Source: Pseudonocardia sp. DSM 110487
GTDB taxonomy: Bacteria > Actinomycetota > Actinomycetes > Mycobacteriales > Pseudonocardiaceae
Length of the DNA: 64,000 nucleotides
Assembly: GCF_019468565.1 (NCBI RefSeq)
Contig: NZ_CP080521.1
Span: 4,154,001 to 4,218,000, forward strand
Direction: 5' to 3'
Position 1 is the stretch's first letter. Every line of letters begins with the position of its first letter. Positions 42,837 through 51,435 of the stretch are shown in pieces. The notes beneath the pieces were generated by a model. It made no database searches. It was not told where the DNA came from and saw nothing but the letters and a program-made list of their open reading frames with translations. A program made the position numbers and the translations under genes.

Positions 42837-43766
42837 CTAAGGGATCCGACCACTAGCGATCGTCCACGGGAACGCCGTGGCCCGGGACCGGGCGCCCTGC
42901 GCCGCCTTCGAGCGGTTCGGTTCCCCGAGCTCGGCGAGAAGGCCTTCCCCCAGCGCGACGAGCCGGGCCATGCGGTCGGGCGTGAGCCAGTCGGGTCGCA
43001 TGCCGAACACGAGGTCCTCCGTGGCGGTGTTGCCGCTCGCCCCGGGCGCGAACGGGCAGCCGCCCAGCCCGCCGAGGCAGCCGTCGACGACCTGCGCCCC
43101 CGCGGCCACGGCGGCGAGGCTGTTGGCCACGCCCTGACCCCAGGTGTCGTGTCCGTGGAACACGATCCGGCGCGGCGGGGTATCGCGGCGCACGCGCCCG
43201 ACGAGGTTCGCCACCTCGGCCGGTGTCGCCTGGCCGAGCGTGTCGCAGACGACGACGTCCGCTGCGCCCTCGGCCCGCGGGTCGTTCGCGATCGCGAGCA
43301 CGCGCTCCGGTGCGACCGGCCCCTCGAACGGGCAGGTGAACGAGGTCGCGATGCACAGCTGGACGCGCCCGCCCGCGGCGCGGACCAGCTCGACGGCGGC
43401 CGGCATCGCATCGAGGCTCGCTTCGGTGGAGCGGCCGATGTTGGCGCGGTTGTGCGCGTCGGACGCGGAGAAGCAGTACTGGACGTTGACCGCGCCCGCC
43501 GCGATCGCCCGTTCCACGTGCCGCGAGGTGGCCACCCAGATCCAGCAGCGGGCGAGCTCATCCGGGGTGAGTGCCTCGACCACATCGAGAGTGCCGCTCA
43601 TCGGCGGCACCAGGTCGGGCCGGGCCATCGAGCCGATCTCCAGGCTCGGCACGCCGAGGCGCAGCAACTCCCGCGCGATCTCCACCTTGCGATGGGTCGG
43701 CAGCACCTTGCCGGTGAGCTGCAGCCCGTCGCGCAGGGTCACGTCGCGGAGCTCGACGGTCGTCAC
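42837..43766 (-). CDS. Hydroxymethylglutaryl-CoA lyase-like enzyme
   Basis: A 309-residue TIM-barrel lyase of the HMG-CoA lyase/DRE-TIM family. It has the catalytic Arg-Asp pair (VTLRDGLQ), the metal-binding His segment FHGHDTWGQG and the flexible loop Cys in GLGGCPFAPGASGN. These enzymes cleave 3-hydroxy-3-methylglutaryl-CoA to acetyl-CoA and acetoacetate; relatives cleave citramalyl-CoA or similar esters. The GTG start overlaps the upstream CoA-transferase stop as GTGA, so they act together: one makes the CoA ester and the other splits it. It borders the decayed patch at 42.4-42.8 kb. Confidence 0.9.
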   Translation of the reverse strand: MTTVELRDVTLRDGLQLTGKVLPTHRKVEIARELLRLGVPSLEIGSMARPDLVPPMSGTLDVVEALTPDELARCWIWVATSRHVERAIAAGAVNVQYCFSASDAHNRANIGRSTEASLDAMPAAVELVRAAGGRVQLCIATSFTCPFEGPVAPERVLAIANDPRAEGAADVVVCDTLGQATPAEVANLVGRVRRDTPPRRIVFHGHDTWGQGVANSLAAVAAGAQVVDGCLGGLGGCPFAPGASGNTATEDLVFGMRPDWLTPDRMARLVALGEGLLAELGEPNRSKAAQGARSRATAFPWTIASGRIP

Positions 43767-44983
43767 GACCCGGTCACCGCCATGATCTCCTCCTCGTTCA
43801 TCCCGAGCAGCCCCGAGAGGACCTCCGCGGTGTGCTCGCCGAGATCGGGGCCGAGGCTGCGCACCGGCAGCGACACGTTGCCGATCACCGGGACGACCCC
43901 GGGGAATCCGATCTCGCGCGCTCGCCCCTCCCCGGTGTCGACCGGCAGGTACTGGATCATGTTGCGCGCCCGGTACTGCTCGTCCTCGACGATGTCGGCG
44001 GCCGTGTAGACAGGGCCTGCCGGCACCCCGGCGGCGTCGAGCGCGGCGAGCACCGCAGGGCGCGGCAGGCCGGCCGTCCAGGAGCCGATCGCGTCGTCGA
44101 GCAGGTCGCGCTGCGCCCAGCGCCCGCTGTTGGAGGCGAGCGCGGGGTCCGCGCCGAGGTCGGCCCGGCCGATCACGGTCATCAGGCGCCGGAAGATCCC
44201 GTCCCCGTTGCCGGCGATGATCACGCTCGTGCCGTCGGCGCAGGGGTAGGAGTTCGACGGGGCGATGCCCTCCATCCGGCCACCGGTCCGGGTGCGGTGC
44301 ACGCCGTAGGCGAGGTGGTCGGGCACGAGCGACTCCATCATGGACAGGACGGCCTCGCTGAGCGCGACGTCGACGATCCGTTCGGTGAGCGGAGGTGCGC
44401 CGGCCCCCGCGCCGCGCCGGAACAGGCCCATCACGGCACCGAACGCGGCGTAGAGGCCCGCGATCGAGTCGCCGATCGAGACACCGACCCGCGACGGTGG
44501 GCGGTCGGGCTCACCGACGAGCTCGCGCATCCCGCCGACCGCTTCGGCGACCGCCGCGAACCCGGGCCGCTGCGCCAGCGGGCCGGTCTGCCCGAAGGCG
44601 GAGATCCGCACGATCACTAGGTCGTGGTTGACCGCGTCCAGCTCGTCGGGGCCGAGCCCCCACTTCTCGAGCGTGCCGGGACGGAAGTTCTCCAGCAGGA
44701 CGTCGCACCGGCGTACGAGATCGAGCACGACGTCGCGCCCCTCGGGCGTCCGCAGGTCCAGCGTGACCGACTTCTTGCCCCGGTTGATCGTGCGGTAGAG
44801 CAGCGAGGTCTCTCCCTGGTAGAGCCGCCAGTTGCGCAGCTCGTCCCCGGTGCCCGGACGCTCGATCTTGATCACCTCGGCGCCGAAGTCGGCGAGCAGC
44901 CGCCCGGCCGTCGGCGCGGCGATGTAGTTGCCGAGCTCGAGCACCCGGACTCCGCGCAGGGGTTGGATCGGGGCGTCGTCCAT
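43763..44983 (-). CDS. Class III (CaiB/BaiF) CoA transferase
   Basis: A 406-residue CoA transferase. It shows LEL(G)NYIAAPTAGRLLADFGAEVIKIE, the CoA-binding NRGKKSVTLDL and the catalytic Asp in SIGDSIAGLYAAFG. These enzymes move CoA from a donor such as succinyl-CoA to a carboxylic acid through an aspartyl-CoA intermediate; the human SUGCT relative accepts glutarate and 3-hydroxy-3-methylglutarate. With the lyase next door it probably activates the dicarboxylate imported by the GntP-type permease. The ATG at 44983 has AGAGGA upstream. Confidence 0.92.
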   Translation of the reverse strand: MDDAPIQPLRGVRVLELGNYIAAPTAGRLLADFGAEVIKIERPGTGDELRNWRLYQGETSLLYRTINRGKKSVTLDLRTPEGRDVVLDLVRRCDVLLENFRPGTLEKWGLGPDELDAVNHDLVIVRISAFGQTGPLAQRPGFAAVAEAVGGMRELVGEPDRPPSRVGVSIGDSIAGLYAAFGAVMGLFRRGAGAGAPPLTERIVDVALSEAVLSMMESLVPDHLAYGVHRTRTGGRMEGIAPSNSYPCADGTSVIIAGNGDGIFRRLMTVIGRADLGADPALASNSGRWAQRDLLDDAIGSWTAGLPRPAVLAALDAAGVPAGPVYTAADIVEDEQYRARNMIQYLPVDTGEGRAREIGFPGVVPVIGNVSLPVRSLGPDLGEHTAEVLSGLLGMNEEEIMAVTGS

Positions 44984-45009
44984 TGCGTCCTCTCGAGATA
45001 CGACTTCGG

Positions 45010-46434
45010 TCAGACGACCAGGCTCAGCGGCAGGATGAGCAGGATCGCCACGATCGAGGCGACCGAGACCCCCACCGAGCAGGTCTTGAGCGTGCCGCGG
45101 GTCGTCTGGCCCATGAGCGATTGGAGCAGCCAGAACGTGTTGCTCGTGACGTGCACCGCGAACAGCGAGCCTGCGCCCGCTGCGAGCGCGATGAGCACCG
45201 GGTCGAGCCCGATGACGGGCGCCACCGGGGCGAGGATGCCGGCGGCGGTGATCGCCGAGATCGTCACCGAGCCGACGGCCACGTGCAGCACGGCGGCGAT
45301 CACCCACACCATCAGCAGCGGCGCCGCGGTCTGCGCCGTGAAGTACTGGCCGAGGATGTCGCCCAGCCCGGCCTCCTTGATCGTGGCGGCGAGCGAGCCG
45401 CCGACCGCGGTGAGGATGAGGATCTGCCCGCTCTCGCGGAAGCCGGTGGCGATGGCCCGCTCGATCCGCTTGCGACCGGCCGCGTACCGCCCCACGAGGC
45501 TCGTGCCGACCATGGCCGCGAGCAGCGCGATCACCGGCTGCGACACGAAGTCGACGACCGGGTTCTGCAGACCGGCGATCTCGGTGACGGCACCGGCGGC
45601 GATGAGCACCAGCGCGCCCAGCAGCGGGCCGAGGAGCACGATCAGCCGGACGTGGCGGCGCTCCTGCACAGCCGGATCGGCGACCGCCACGGCGGCGGCT
45701 GTCGCGTCCGACGAGTTCGTGGCGACGGTCGGCGATCCGGCGGCGCCGGCAGGCTCGGCACCCTCCTCGGAAGGCGCCGGGCGGTCGATCCGGCCCTCGT
45801 CCTTCGCCGGGTCCCACCACCCCTTCCGGAACAGGAAGGACATGATCGCCACCGCGATGATCACGGTGGGCACCACGAGGATCAGACCGAAGATCAGCAT
45901 CCTGCCCAGCGGCACGCCGAGCAGTCCGGCCAGTGCGAGGGTGCCGACGCCCGGGATCATCAGCACGATGCCGCACTCCAGGCCGATCGCGAGTGCGGTG
46001 GCCATCCGCGCCGTGCCGAGCCTGCCGATCCGGGGGGCGAGGCTGCGGGCGAGCGGGGCGGAGATCACGAGCAGCACGTCGAGGAAGATCGACTGGAGGG
46101 CTGTGGCGATCGTGACGGACAGGGCGTAGGGCATCCGCTTCGGCCCGAAGACGCGTAGCAGCATCGCGACGAGCCGTTCGATGGCGCCGATCTCGTGCAG
46201 GATCGCGCCGGTCAGGACACCGAAGGCGATCAACAGCCCGACGTCGGCCATGATCTCGCCGAATCCGCCGGTGATCGCCTTGACGGTGCCGTCGACGCCC
46301 AGCCCCGTACTGAGCCCCAGGTAGGCCGACCCGAGCACGAGCGCGACCACGGGGTTGAGCTTGAAACGGACGATCAGCAGGACCACCGCGAGCACGGCAA
46401 CCCCGGTGTTGATCAAGACAACGGTGTCGGACAA
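45010..46434 (-). CDS. GntP-family (gluconate/organic acid) permease
   Basis: A 474-residue transporter with 12 or more hydrophobic helices and an extended hydrophilic loop in the middle (about residues 205-255, Ala/Glu/Asp-rich). It fits the GntP/CitMHS superfamily of proton-coupled organic acid importers (GVGTLALAGLLGVPLGRML; HVTSNTFWLLQSLMG near the end). The TTG at 46434 lies 8 bp after GGGGAG; the longer open frame is not supported by a ribosome site. It lies 26 bp upstream of the CoA transferase on the same strand, making a permease-transferase-lyase operon. Confidence 0.88.
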   Translation of the reverse strand: MSDTVVLINTGVAVLAVVLLIVRFKLNPVVALVLGSAYLGLSTGLGVDGTVKAITGGFGEIMADVGLLIAFGVLTGAILHEIGAIERLVAMLLRVFGPKRMPYALSVTIATALQSIFLDVLLVISAPLARSLAPRIGRLGTARMATALAIGLECGIVLMIPGVGTLALAGLLGVPLGRMLIFGLILVVPTVIIAVAIMSFLFRKGWWDPAKDEGRIDRPAPSEEGAEPAGAAGSPTVATNSSDATAAAVAVADPAVQERRHVRLIVLLGPLLGALVLIAAGAVTEIAGLQNPVVDFVSQPVIALLAAMVGTSLVGRYAAGRKRIERAIATGFRESGQILILTAVGGSLAATIKEAGLGDILGQYFTAQTAAPLLMVWVIAAVLHVAVGSVTISAITAAGILAPVAPVIGLDPVLIALAAGAGSLFAVHVTSNTFWLLQSLMGQTTRGTLKTCSVGVSVASIVAILLILPLSLVV

Positions 46435-46512
46435 CGGCTGTTCTCCCCTGTGTGCGCTCGGCGTCGAGCGGAGCGAGGTGTCGACGTCAGGCGGATGCCA
46501 CCCGACCAGGCC

Positions 46513-46527
46513 GCTCACAATATGAGC
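46513..46527. promoter_or_regulatory. Dyad before permease operon and XRE-cupin regulator
   Basis: GCTCA at 46513-46517 and TGAGC at 46523-46527 form an inverted repeat with a 5-bp spacer in the 186-bp gap between the divergent genes, in a locally AT-rich stretch. It is a candidate site for the XRE-cupin regulator. Confidence 0.4.
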
Positions 46528-46620
46528 ACACATCCACGATGTGGGCAAGCCGTAGCCATCGGGCGGCGGCTACCCTGACCGCGAGCACGCGGGTGGACGC
46601 GACGGGCAAGGGGGCAGTGG

Positions 46621-47256
46621 GTGGAGACCGAGCTCGGTGCGCGCCTGCGTGCGGAACGGCTGCGTCAGGGGCTGTCCCTCCGCGCGCTCGCGCAGCGGGT
46701 GGGCGTGTCGGCGAGCATGTTGTCGCAGGTGGAGATCGGGCGCAGTCGCGCATCGGTGTCCACGCTCTACGCCGTCGTCGAGGAGCTCGGCCTGTCGATG
46801 GACGCGCTCTTCGCCCGGGAAGGTGCCGGGGCCGAGTGGCCGGACTCGGTCCGGGGCGAGCCGGTGGTGCGCAGCACCGAACGGTCCCGCATCGTGCTCG
46901 ACACCGGGGTGGTGTGGGAGCGCCTCGCGCACCTCGACCCCGGCGAGCTGGAGTTCCTGGAGGCGACCTACCCGGCGGGGAGCACGTCAGGGGCGTCCGG
47001 GCGGTTCAGCCAGCACACGGGCCTCGACTGCTGCTACGTGCTGTCGGGGCAGCTCACGCTCCACCTCGGGTTCGAGGCCTACGAGCTCGGAGTCGGCGAC
47101 TCCGCGGCCTTCGACGCCACCCGGCCCCACAAGCTCGAGAACACCGGCACCGAGGACTGCCGTGCGCTGTGGTTCATCGTTCACCGGTCCGGACGCACCT
47201 GGCCGGGGAACCACTCCCGCTCCGATCCCGCATCGGGGAACGCCGAGACGAGGTGA
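46621..47256 (+). CDS. XRE-family regulator with cupin domain
   Basis: A 211-residue regulator with an N-terminal XRE helix-turn-helix (GLSLRALAQRVGVSASMLSQVEIGRSRASVSTL) and a C-terminal cupin (HTGLDCCYVLSGQLTLHLGFEAYELGVGDSAAFDATRPHKLEN) that probably binds the inducer. It is divergent from the GntP-type permease operon, its likely target. Its final 76 bp overlap the 3' end of the AtzA-type amidohydrolase gene on the other strand. Confidence 0.93.
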   Translation: METELGARLRAERLRQGLSLRALAQRVGVSASMLSQVEIGRSRASVSTLYAVVEELGLSMDALFAREGAGAEWPDSVRGEPVVRSTERSRIVLDTGVVWERLAHLDPGELEFLEATYPAGSTSGASGRFSQHTGLDCCYVLSGQLTLHLGFEAYELGVGDSAAFDATRPHKLENTGTEDCRALWFIVHRSGRTWPGNHSRSDPASGNAETR

Positions 47257-48578
47257 TCGCGGGATCGCACGGCCCGCCGCAGCAGGTCGTCCAGGTCGAC
47301 GTCGAGCAGCTTGCCCGCGCGCTTGCGGCACCGCCCCGCCACGTACACGGTGTCGACGAGGCCGGGGTGTGCCGCGTAGACCACGGCGCCGAGCGGGTTG
47401 TTGAGCGGTGACGTCGCCACCGACGGCGCCAGTACGATCACGTCGGCCTGCTTGCCGGGCGTCAGCGACCCCGTGCGGTCGTCCAGCCCGCACGCCCGTG
47501 CCCCGTCGATGGTGGCGAACTCGACGACGTCGCGGCAGGTGAGGTCGAGCCGCTCGGGTGCGGTGCCCTCCTGGACGTGGCGGTCGTTGTCCAGGGCCCG
47601 CTGCACGCCGATCGCCGTGCGCATGGTGGCGAACATGTCCCCGCCGTTGAGGCTGCAGACGTCGATCGAGAGGCTGGGGCGCACGCCGGCCCGCAGTAGC
47701 CGACCGGTGGCCGGCCAGCCGTGGCCCATCGCCATCTCGACGTCGGGGGCCACCGAGGCGCTTCCGCCCGAGTCGGCGATCATTCGGAGCTCGTCGTCGT
47801 CGAGCGTGCAGCAGTGGACGTATGTCGTGCGGTCGCGGAGCAGGCCCTCGCTGCGCAGCCGCCGAATCGGGCCACTGCGGCCCCACTCGCCGTCGCCGAC
47901 GTGCACGGTGATCGGCAGGTCGAGCTCGGCGGCGAGCTTGTAGTCGTGGGCGTTGACCTCGGCAGTGGTGAACTGCGGGCCGCGCAGGGCGATGGCCATC
48001 GTGACCAGGCCGTCGTCCGAGGCGAACTGCTCGGAACGGATCCGGCGGACGTCGCCGGTGTGCGGGACGTCGGAGGGCACGGCGCCCCATTCGTGGGCGC
48101 CGCCGCCGTGGGCGAACACCGCCCGCAGCCCCGCGTCCCGCAACGCCTGGACGGCGGCGTCGCCGTGCTGCGGGGTGTAGAGGTTGTGCGACCAGTCGAG
48201 CAGCGTCGTGATCCCGGAGTCCAGGGCCTCCACCGCGCCGAGCAGGTTGGCGACGTAGGTGTCCTCGGGACGGAAGTGCCTGCTCAGCCCGCTGTGGATG
48301 CCCACCAGGTACTGGCCGAGCGTCCAGTTCGCGGCGTAGCCGCGCACGACCGACTGCCAGGTGTGCCGGTGCGTGTCGACGAAGCCCGGCATCACGATGT
48401 GCCCCGGCACGTCGACCACGTCGGTGCCGGCCGGCGGCTCGACCCGCGCGCCGACCGCGGCGATCCGGTCGCCCTCGATGAGGACGTCGCCGCGGGGGAG
48501 GACGTCGGTGGCGGGGTCAGCCGTGATGACGACGCCGCCCCGCAGCAGCGTGCGGGCGGGGGGAGCGGTGGGGGACAT
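47181..48578 (-). CDS. AtzA/TrzA-type amidohydrolase
   Basis: A 465-residue metal-dependent hydrolase of the chlorohydrolase/cytosine-deaminase-like group. The HxH motif is in VDTHRHTWQ, a His in TVHVGDGEWG, another in YVHCCTLDDDELRM and the metal Asp in SLSIDVCSLNGG. Relatives deaminate or dechlorinate N-heterocycles (S-adenosylhomocysteine, triazines, hydroxyatrazine-like compounds). The ATG at 48578 was chosen over the open frame to 48653. Two palindromes lie in the 123-bp gap to the divergent dehydrogenase gene. Convergent overlap of 76 bp with the XRE-cupin gene is unusually long. Confidence 0.9.
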   Translation of the reverse strand: MSPTAPPARTLLRGGVVITADPATDVLPRGDVLIEGDRIAAVGARVEPPAGTDVVDVPGHIVMPGFVDTHRHTWQSVVRGYAANWTLGQYLVGIHSGLSRHFRPEDTYVANLLGAVEALDSGITTLLDWSHNLYTPQHGDAAVQALRDAGLRAVFAHGGGAHEWGAVPSDVPHTGDVRRIRSEQFASDDGLVTMAIALRGPQFTTAEVNAHDYKLAAELDLPITVHVGDGEWGRSGPIRRLRSEGLLRDRTTYVHCCTLDDDELRMIADSGGSASVAPDVEMAMGHGWPATGRLLRAGVRPSLSIDVCSLNGGDMFATMRTAIGVQRALDNDRHVQEGTAPERLDLTCRDVVEFATIDGARACGLDDRTGSLTPGKQADVIVLAPSVATSPLNNPLGAVVYAAHPGLVDTVYVAGRCRKRAGKLLDVDLDDLLRRAVRSRDHLVSAFPDAGSEREWFPGQVRPDR

Positions 48579-48615
48579 CGAACAACTCCGTTCGTGTCGA
48601 GCCGGCCGGGCTCCC

Positions 48616-48655
48616 CGAGTGTGCAGCAACACTCGCCTCATGTGAAGTGACACTT
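48616..48655. promoter_or_regulatory. Two palindromes in divergent promoter region
   Basis: CGAGTGT and ACACTCG (48616-48622 and 48629-48635) flank a 6-bp spacer; 9 bp further AAGTGACACTT (48645-48655) is a perfect palindrome. Both contain AGTG/CACT-type half-sites, suggesting one regulator that controls both the amidohydrolase and the dehydrogenase fusion gene. No regulator gene is adjacent on either side. Confidence 0.45.
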
Positions 48656-48701
48656 GACGGCCTCGCTACGGTCTCCACATGCGACGGGGAAGGGGCCGAC
48701 C

Positions 48702-49949
48702 GTGCTGATCGGGTTCGCGGGGATCGGCCGGATGGGCCGTCCGATGGCACGCAACCTGGTGGCGGCGGGCTACCGCGTCCTCGGCCACGACCCCGCGCTC
48801 GATCGGATGCCGGACGGGGTCATGCCGGTGGCCGACGCCGCGGCGCTGGCCGAGGCGCCGATCAGCATCAGCATGCTCCCCGACGCCGTGACCACCCGGG
48901 ATCTCGTGCTGGGCGCGCTGTCGGGCGCCGGAGCGGACCACGTCCACGTCGTCATGGGTACGGTCGGCCCGCAGGTGGTGCGCGAGCTCGCGGCAGGCGG
49001 CCCGGTGGCGATCGTCGACGCCCCGGTGTCGGGCAGCGTGCAGCTCGCCGAGACCGCGGCGATCAGCACCATGGTCGGCGGGCACCCCGATCACGTCGAG
49101 CGGGTGCGCCCGGTGCTCGCCGCGATGACGTCGGCCCAGTTCCTCACCGGCCCGGTGGGTTCGGGGTCCGTCGCCAAGCTCGCGGTGAACGCGGTGCTGG
49201 GCGTGCTCAGCCATGGCGTCGCCGAGGGCATCCTGATCGCCGAGTGCGGCGGGCTGGATCCCGCCGTCTTCTACGAGGTGCTGCGCGGCAGCGCGGCGGG
49301 CGCCCCGTACGTCGGGTACAAGGAGCAGGCGTTCCTCGACCCCGACGCTGCGGGCGTCGCGGCACCGGTGTCGCTGATCCGCAAGGACATGGGACTCGCG
49401 CTCGACCTGGCGCGCGGGCACGGGCTCGGTCTGCCCGCGTCGGAGGTGGCGTTCGCGGTGCTCGACGATGCCGTGGCGGCCGGGCTGGGGGAGCAGGACA
49501 TGGCGCGGGTGCTCACCGCGTTGCGCAGGCGAACCGACGAAGGAGACGAACCGATGACCGAGAACGGGGTCGAGGCGACCATCCGGTCCCTCGAAGACGC
49601 CCGCTACGACGCCGTGGTGCGCGGCGACATCGCGGCGTTCGTCGAGCTCGCCCATCCCGACCTGACCTACACCCACTCCAACGGCAGCGTGGACACGCTC
49701 GACTCCTACCGGGAGAAGCTCGAGTCGGGCTACTACGACTACCACCGGATCGACCACCCGATCGACCGGATCGTCGTGGAGGGGGACACGGCGCTGGTCA
49801 TCGGCGAGATGCACGCGGACATCACCGCCGGTGGCACGCGCAAGGCGCTCGCCAACCGCGCGCTGGCGGTGTGGGTGCGGGTGGACGGGACGTGGCGGTT
49901 GCTGGCCTACCAGCCGACGGTGCTGCCGGAGGGTTCCGGGGCGCGGTGA
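48702..49949 (+). CDS. Beta-hydroxyacid dehydrogenase fused to NTF2-like domain
   Basis: A 415-residue open frame. Residues 1-284 form a 3-hydroxyisobutyrate-dehydrogenase-like NAD(P) oxidoreductase (FAGIGRMGRPMARNLV; substrate Ser/Gly segment DAPVSGSVQLAE; catalytic Lys in GSGSVAKLAVNAVLG). Residues about 285-415 form an NTF2-like (DUF4440/SnoaL-type) domain (VRGDIAAFVELAHPDLTYTHSNGSVDT). Such proteins are normally separate. The junction contains AAGGAG and an ATG 8 bp later in the same frame (49554), so the second domain may also be made alone. The GTG start at 48702 follows GAAGGGG. Confidence 0.85.
   Translation: MLIGFAGIGRMGRPMARNLVAAGYRVLGHDPALDRMPDGVMPVADAAALAEAPISISMLPDAVTTRDLVLGALSGAGADHVHVVMGTVGPQVVRELAAGGPVAIVDAPVSGSVQLAETAAISTMVGGHPDHVERVRPVLAAMTSAQFLTGPVGSGSVAKLAVNAVLGVLSHGVAEGILIAECGGLDPAVFYEVLRGSAAGAPYVGYKEQAFLDPDAAGVAAPVSLIRKDMGLALDLARGHGLGLPASEVAFAVLDDAVAAGLGEQDMARVLTALRRRTDEGDEPMTENGVEATIRSLEDARYDAVVRGDIAAFVELAHPDLTYTHSNGSVDTLDSYREKLESGYYDYHRIDHPIDRIVVEGDTALVIGEMHADITAGGTRKALANRALAVWVRVDGTWRLLAYQPTVLPEGSGAR
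49540..49556 (+). promoter_or_regulatory. Internal ribosome site and ATG for the NTF2-like domain
   Basis: AAGGAG at 49540-49545 with an 8-bp spacer to the ATG at 49554-49556 lies in frame inside the fused dehydrogenase gene, exactly at the domain boundary. A 131-residue stand-alone NTF2-like protein could be translated from here; no stop codon separates the two parts. Confidence 0.6.
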
Positions 49950-49958
49950 TGCCTCCGG

Positions 49959-51410
49959 TCATCTCGCCGGCGCCGGCCCGGCGCCGGATTCCTCGCCGGA
50001 GTGCGGTAGCAGCGCGCTGACCGCCGCGATGGCCAGGCCGAGCCCGGCCGCGATGAGGAAGACCAGGTCGTAGCCGGCGGCGAGGGCGGCAGGGGAATCC
50101 GCGTCGGTCTCCGCCGCGGCTCTGGCGCCGGCGGCCGTCGCGAGCACCGCCAGGCCGATCGACCCGCCTACCTGACTGGCGGTGTTGGCCAGGCCGCCGA
50201 TGATCCCCGCGTCGCCCTCGGGGGCATCGGCGGTCGCCGCCGCCATGAGAGTGGGGAAGGTCAGCCCGATGCCGACCGCGACGAGCAGCGTGGGCCCGAG
50301 CACGCTCGTGACGTAGCCACTGTCGGCGTGGGCCTGGGCGAGCCAGCCGAAACCGGCCAGGAAACAGCCGCAACCGGCCAGCATCAGCGGGCGCACACCG
50401 GTGCGCGGCAGCAGGGCGGCGGCCCATCGCGCGACCACCAGGAACGTCACCGCCGCAGGTGTCTGCCCCAGTCCGGCGTCGAGCGCGCTGAAGCCGAGGA
50501 CGTTCTGCAGGAACAGCGACGTGAAATACCACATAGCGATGGCGATCCCGCCGAACAGCATCAACATGGCGTTGCCGACGGCCACCCCCCGGATCGTGAA
50601 CAGCCGCAGGGGCATCATCGGGTGAGCGGCGAAACGCGCCTCCACCACGATGAACACGACGAGCAGGACCAGGCCCGCCACGACCGGCCCGACGACCGGT
50701 GCGGACGCCCAGCCGTGATCGGCGCTGTGCATGACTCCGTAGATCAGCGCGGCCAGCCCTACCGTCCCCGTGACCGCGCCGACGAGGTCGAGCGGTTCCC
50801 GTCGAACGGCTCGCCCGCCGGCCAGCGCGATCATGGCCACTACGATCAGTACCGCGCCGATCGGCACGTTGATCAGGAAGACCCACCGCCACGACAGGCC
50901 GGTTGTGAGGGCACCACCCACGACGGCGCCGGCCATCCCGCCCACACCGCCGGAGGCCGCCCACATGCCGAACGCCCGGGCCCGCGCCTTCTCCTCGGTG
51001 AAGTAGGTGTTGAGCACGACCAGCGTCGCCGGGGCCAGCATGGCGGCTCCCATGCCCTGCACGACACGGGCCGCCACCAGGACCTCCGGAGCGGAGCTCA
51101 TGCCGGCGACCAGGCTCGAGGCCGAGAACGAGAACATCCCGGCGATCAGGATCCGGCGGTGGCCGAACAGGTCGGCGGCGCGGCCGCCCAGCAGCATGAA
51201 GCCGGCGAAGGTGAGCAGGTAGCCATTCACCACCCGGGCGAGGCCGGTGGGCGTGAAGCCCAGGTCCAGGCGGATCGAGGGCAACGCGACGTTCACGATG
51301 GACGCGTCCAGGATCACCATGAACTGGCAGGCACACGCCAGTGAGAGGATCAACCAGGCGGGTCCGGCGTGCCGCCCGGCCCTCTGAGCTGCGGTGCTGG
51401 TGCTGGTCAT
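49959..51410 (-). CDS. MFS drug-efflux transporter (DHA2/EmrB type)
   Basis: A 483-residue major facilitator transporter with 14 predicted helices, typical of DHA2 pumps. Motif D1-like LDASIVNVALPSI opens the first helix, motif A is GGRAADLFGHRRIL, and motif C is the GGVGGMAGAVVGG stretch. It probably exports a toxic compound by proton antiport. It is 25 bp downstream of wrbA and shares the MarR-controlled promoter. Confidence 0.92.
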   Translation of the reverse strand: MTSTSTAAQRAGRHAGPAWLILSLACACQFMVILDASIVNVALPSIRLDLGFTPTGLARVVNGYLLTFAGFMLLGGRAADLFGHRRILIAGMFSFSASSLVAGMSSAPEVLVAARVVQGMGAAMLAPATLVVLNTYFTEEKARARAFGMWAASGGVGGMAGAVVGGALTTGLSWRWVFLINVPIGAVLIVVAMIALAGGRAVRREPLDLVGAVTGTVGLAALIYGVMHSADHGWASAPVVGPVVAGLVLLVVFIVVEARFAAHPMMPLRLFTIRGVAVGNAMLMLFGGIAIAMWYFTSLFLQNVLGFSALDAGLGQTPAAVTFLVVARWAAALLPRTGVRPLMLAGCGCFLAGFGWLAQAHADSGYVTSVLGPTLLVAVGIGLTFPTLMAAATADAPEGDAGIIGGLANTASQVGGSIGLAVLATAAGARAAAETDADSPAALAAGYDLVFLIAAGLGLAIAAVSALLPHSGEESGAGPAPAR

Positions 51411-51435
51411 GACTTCCCCGTCTCCGACCGGCCGC

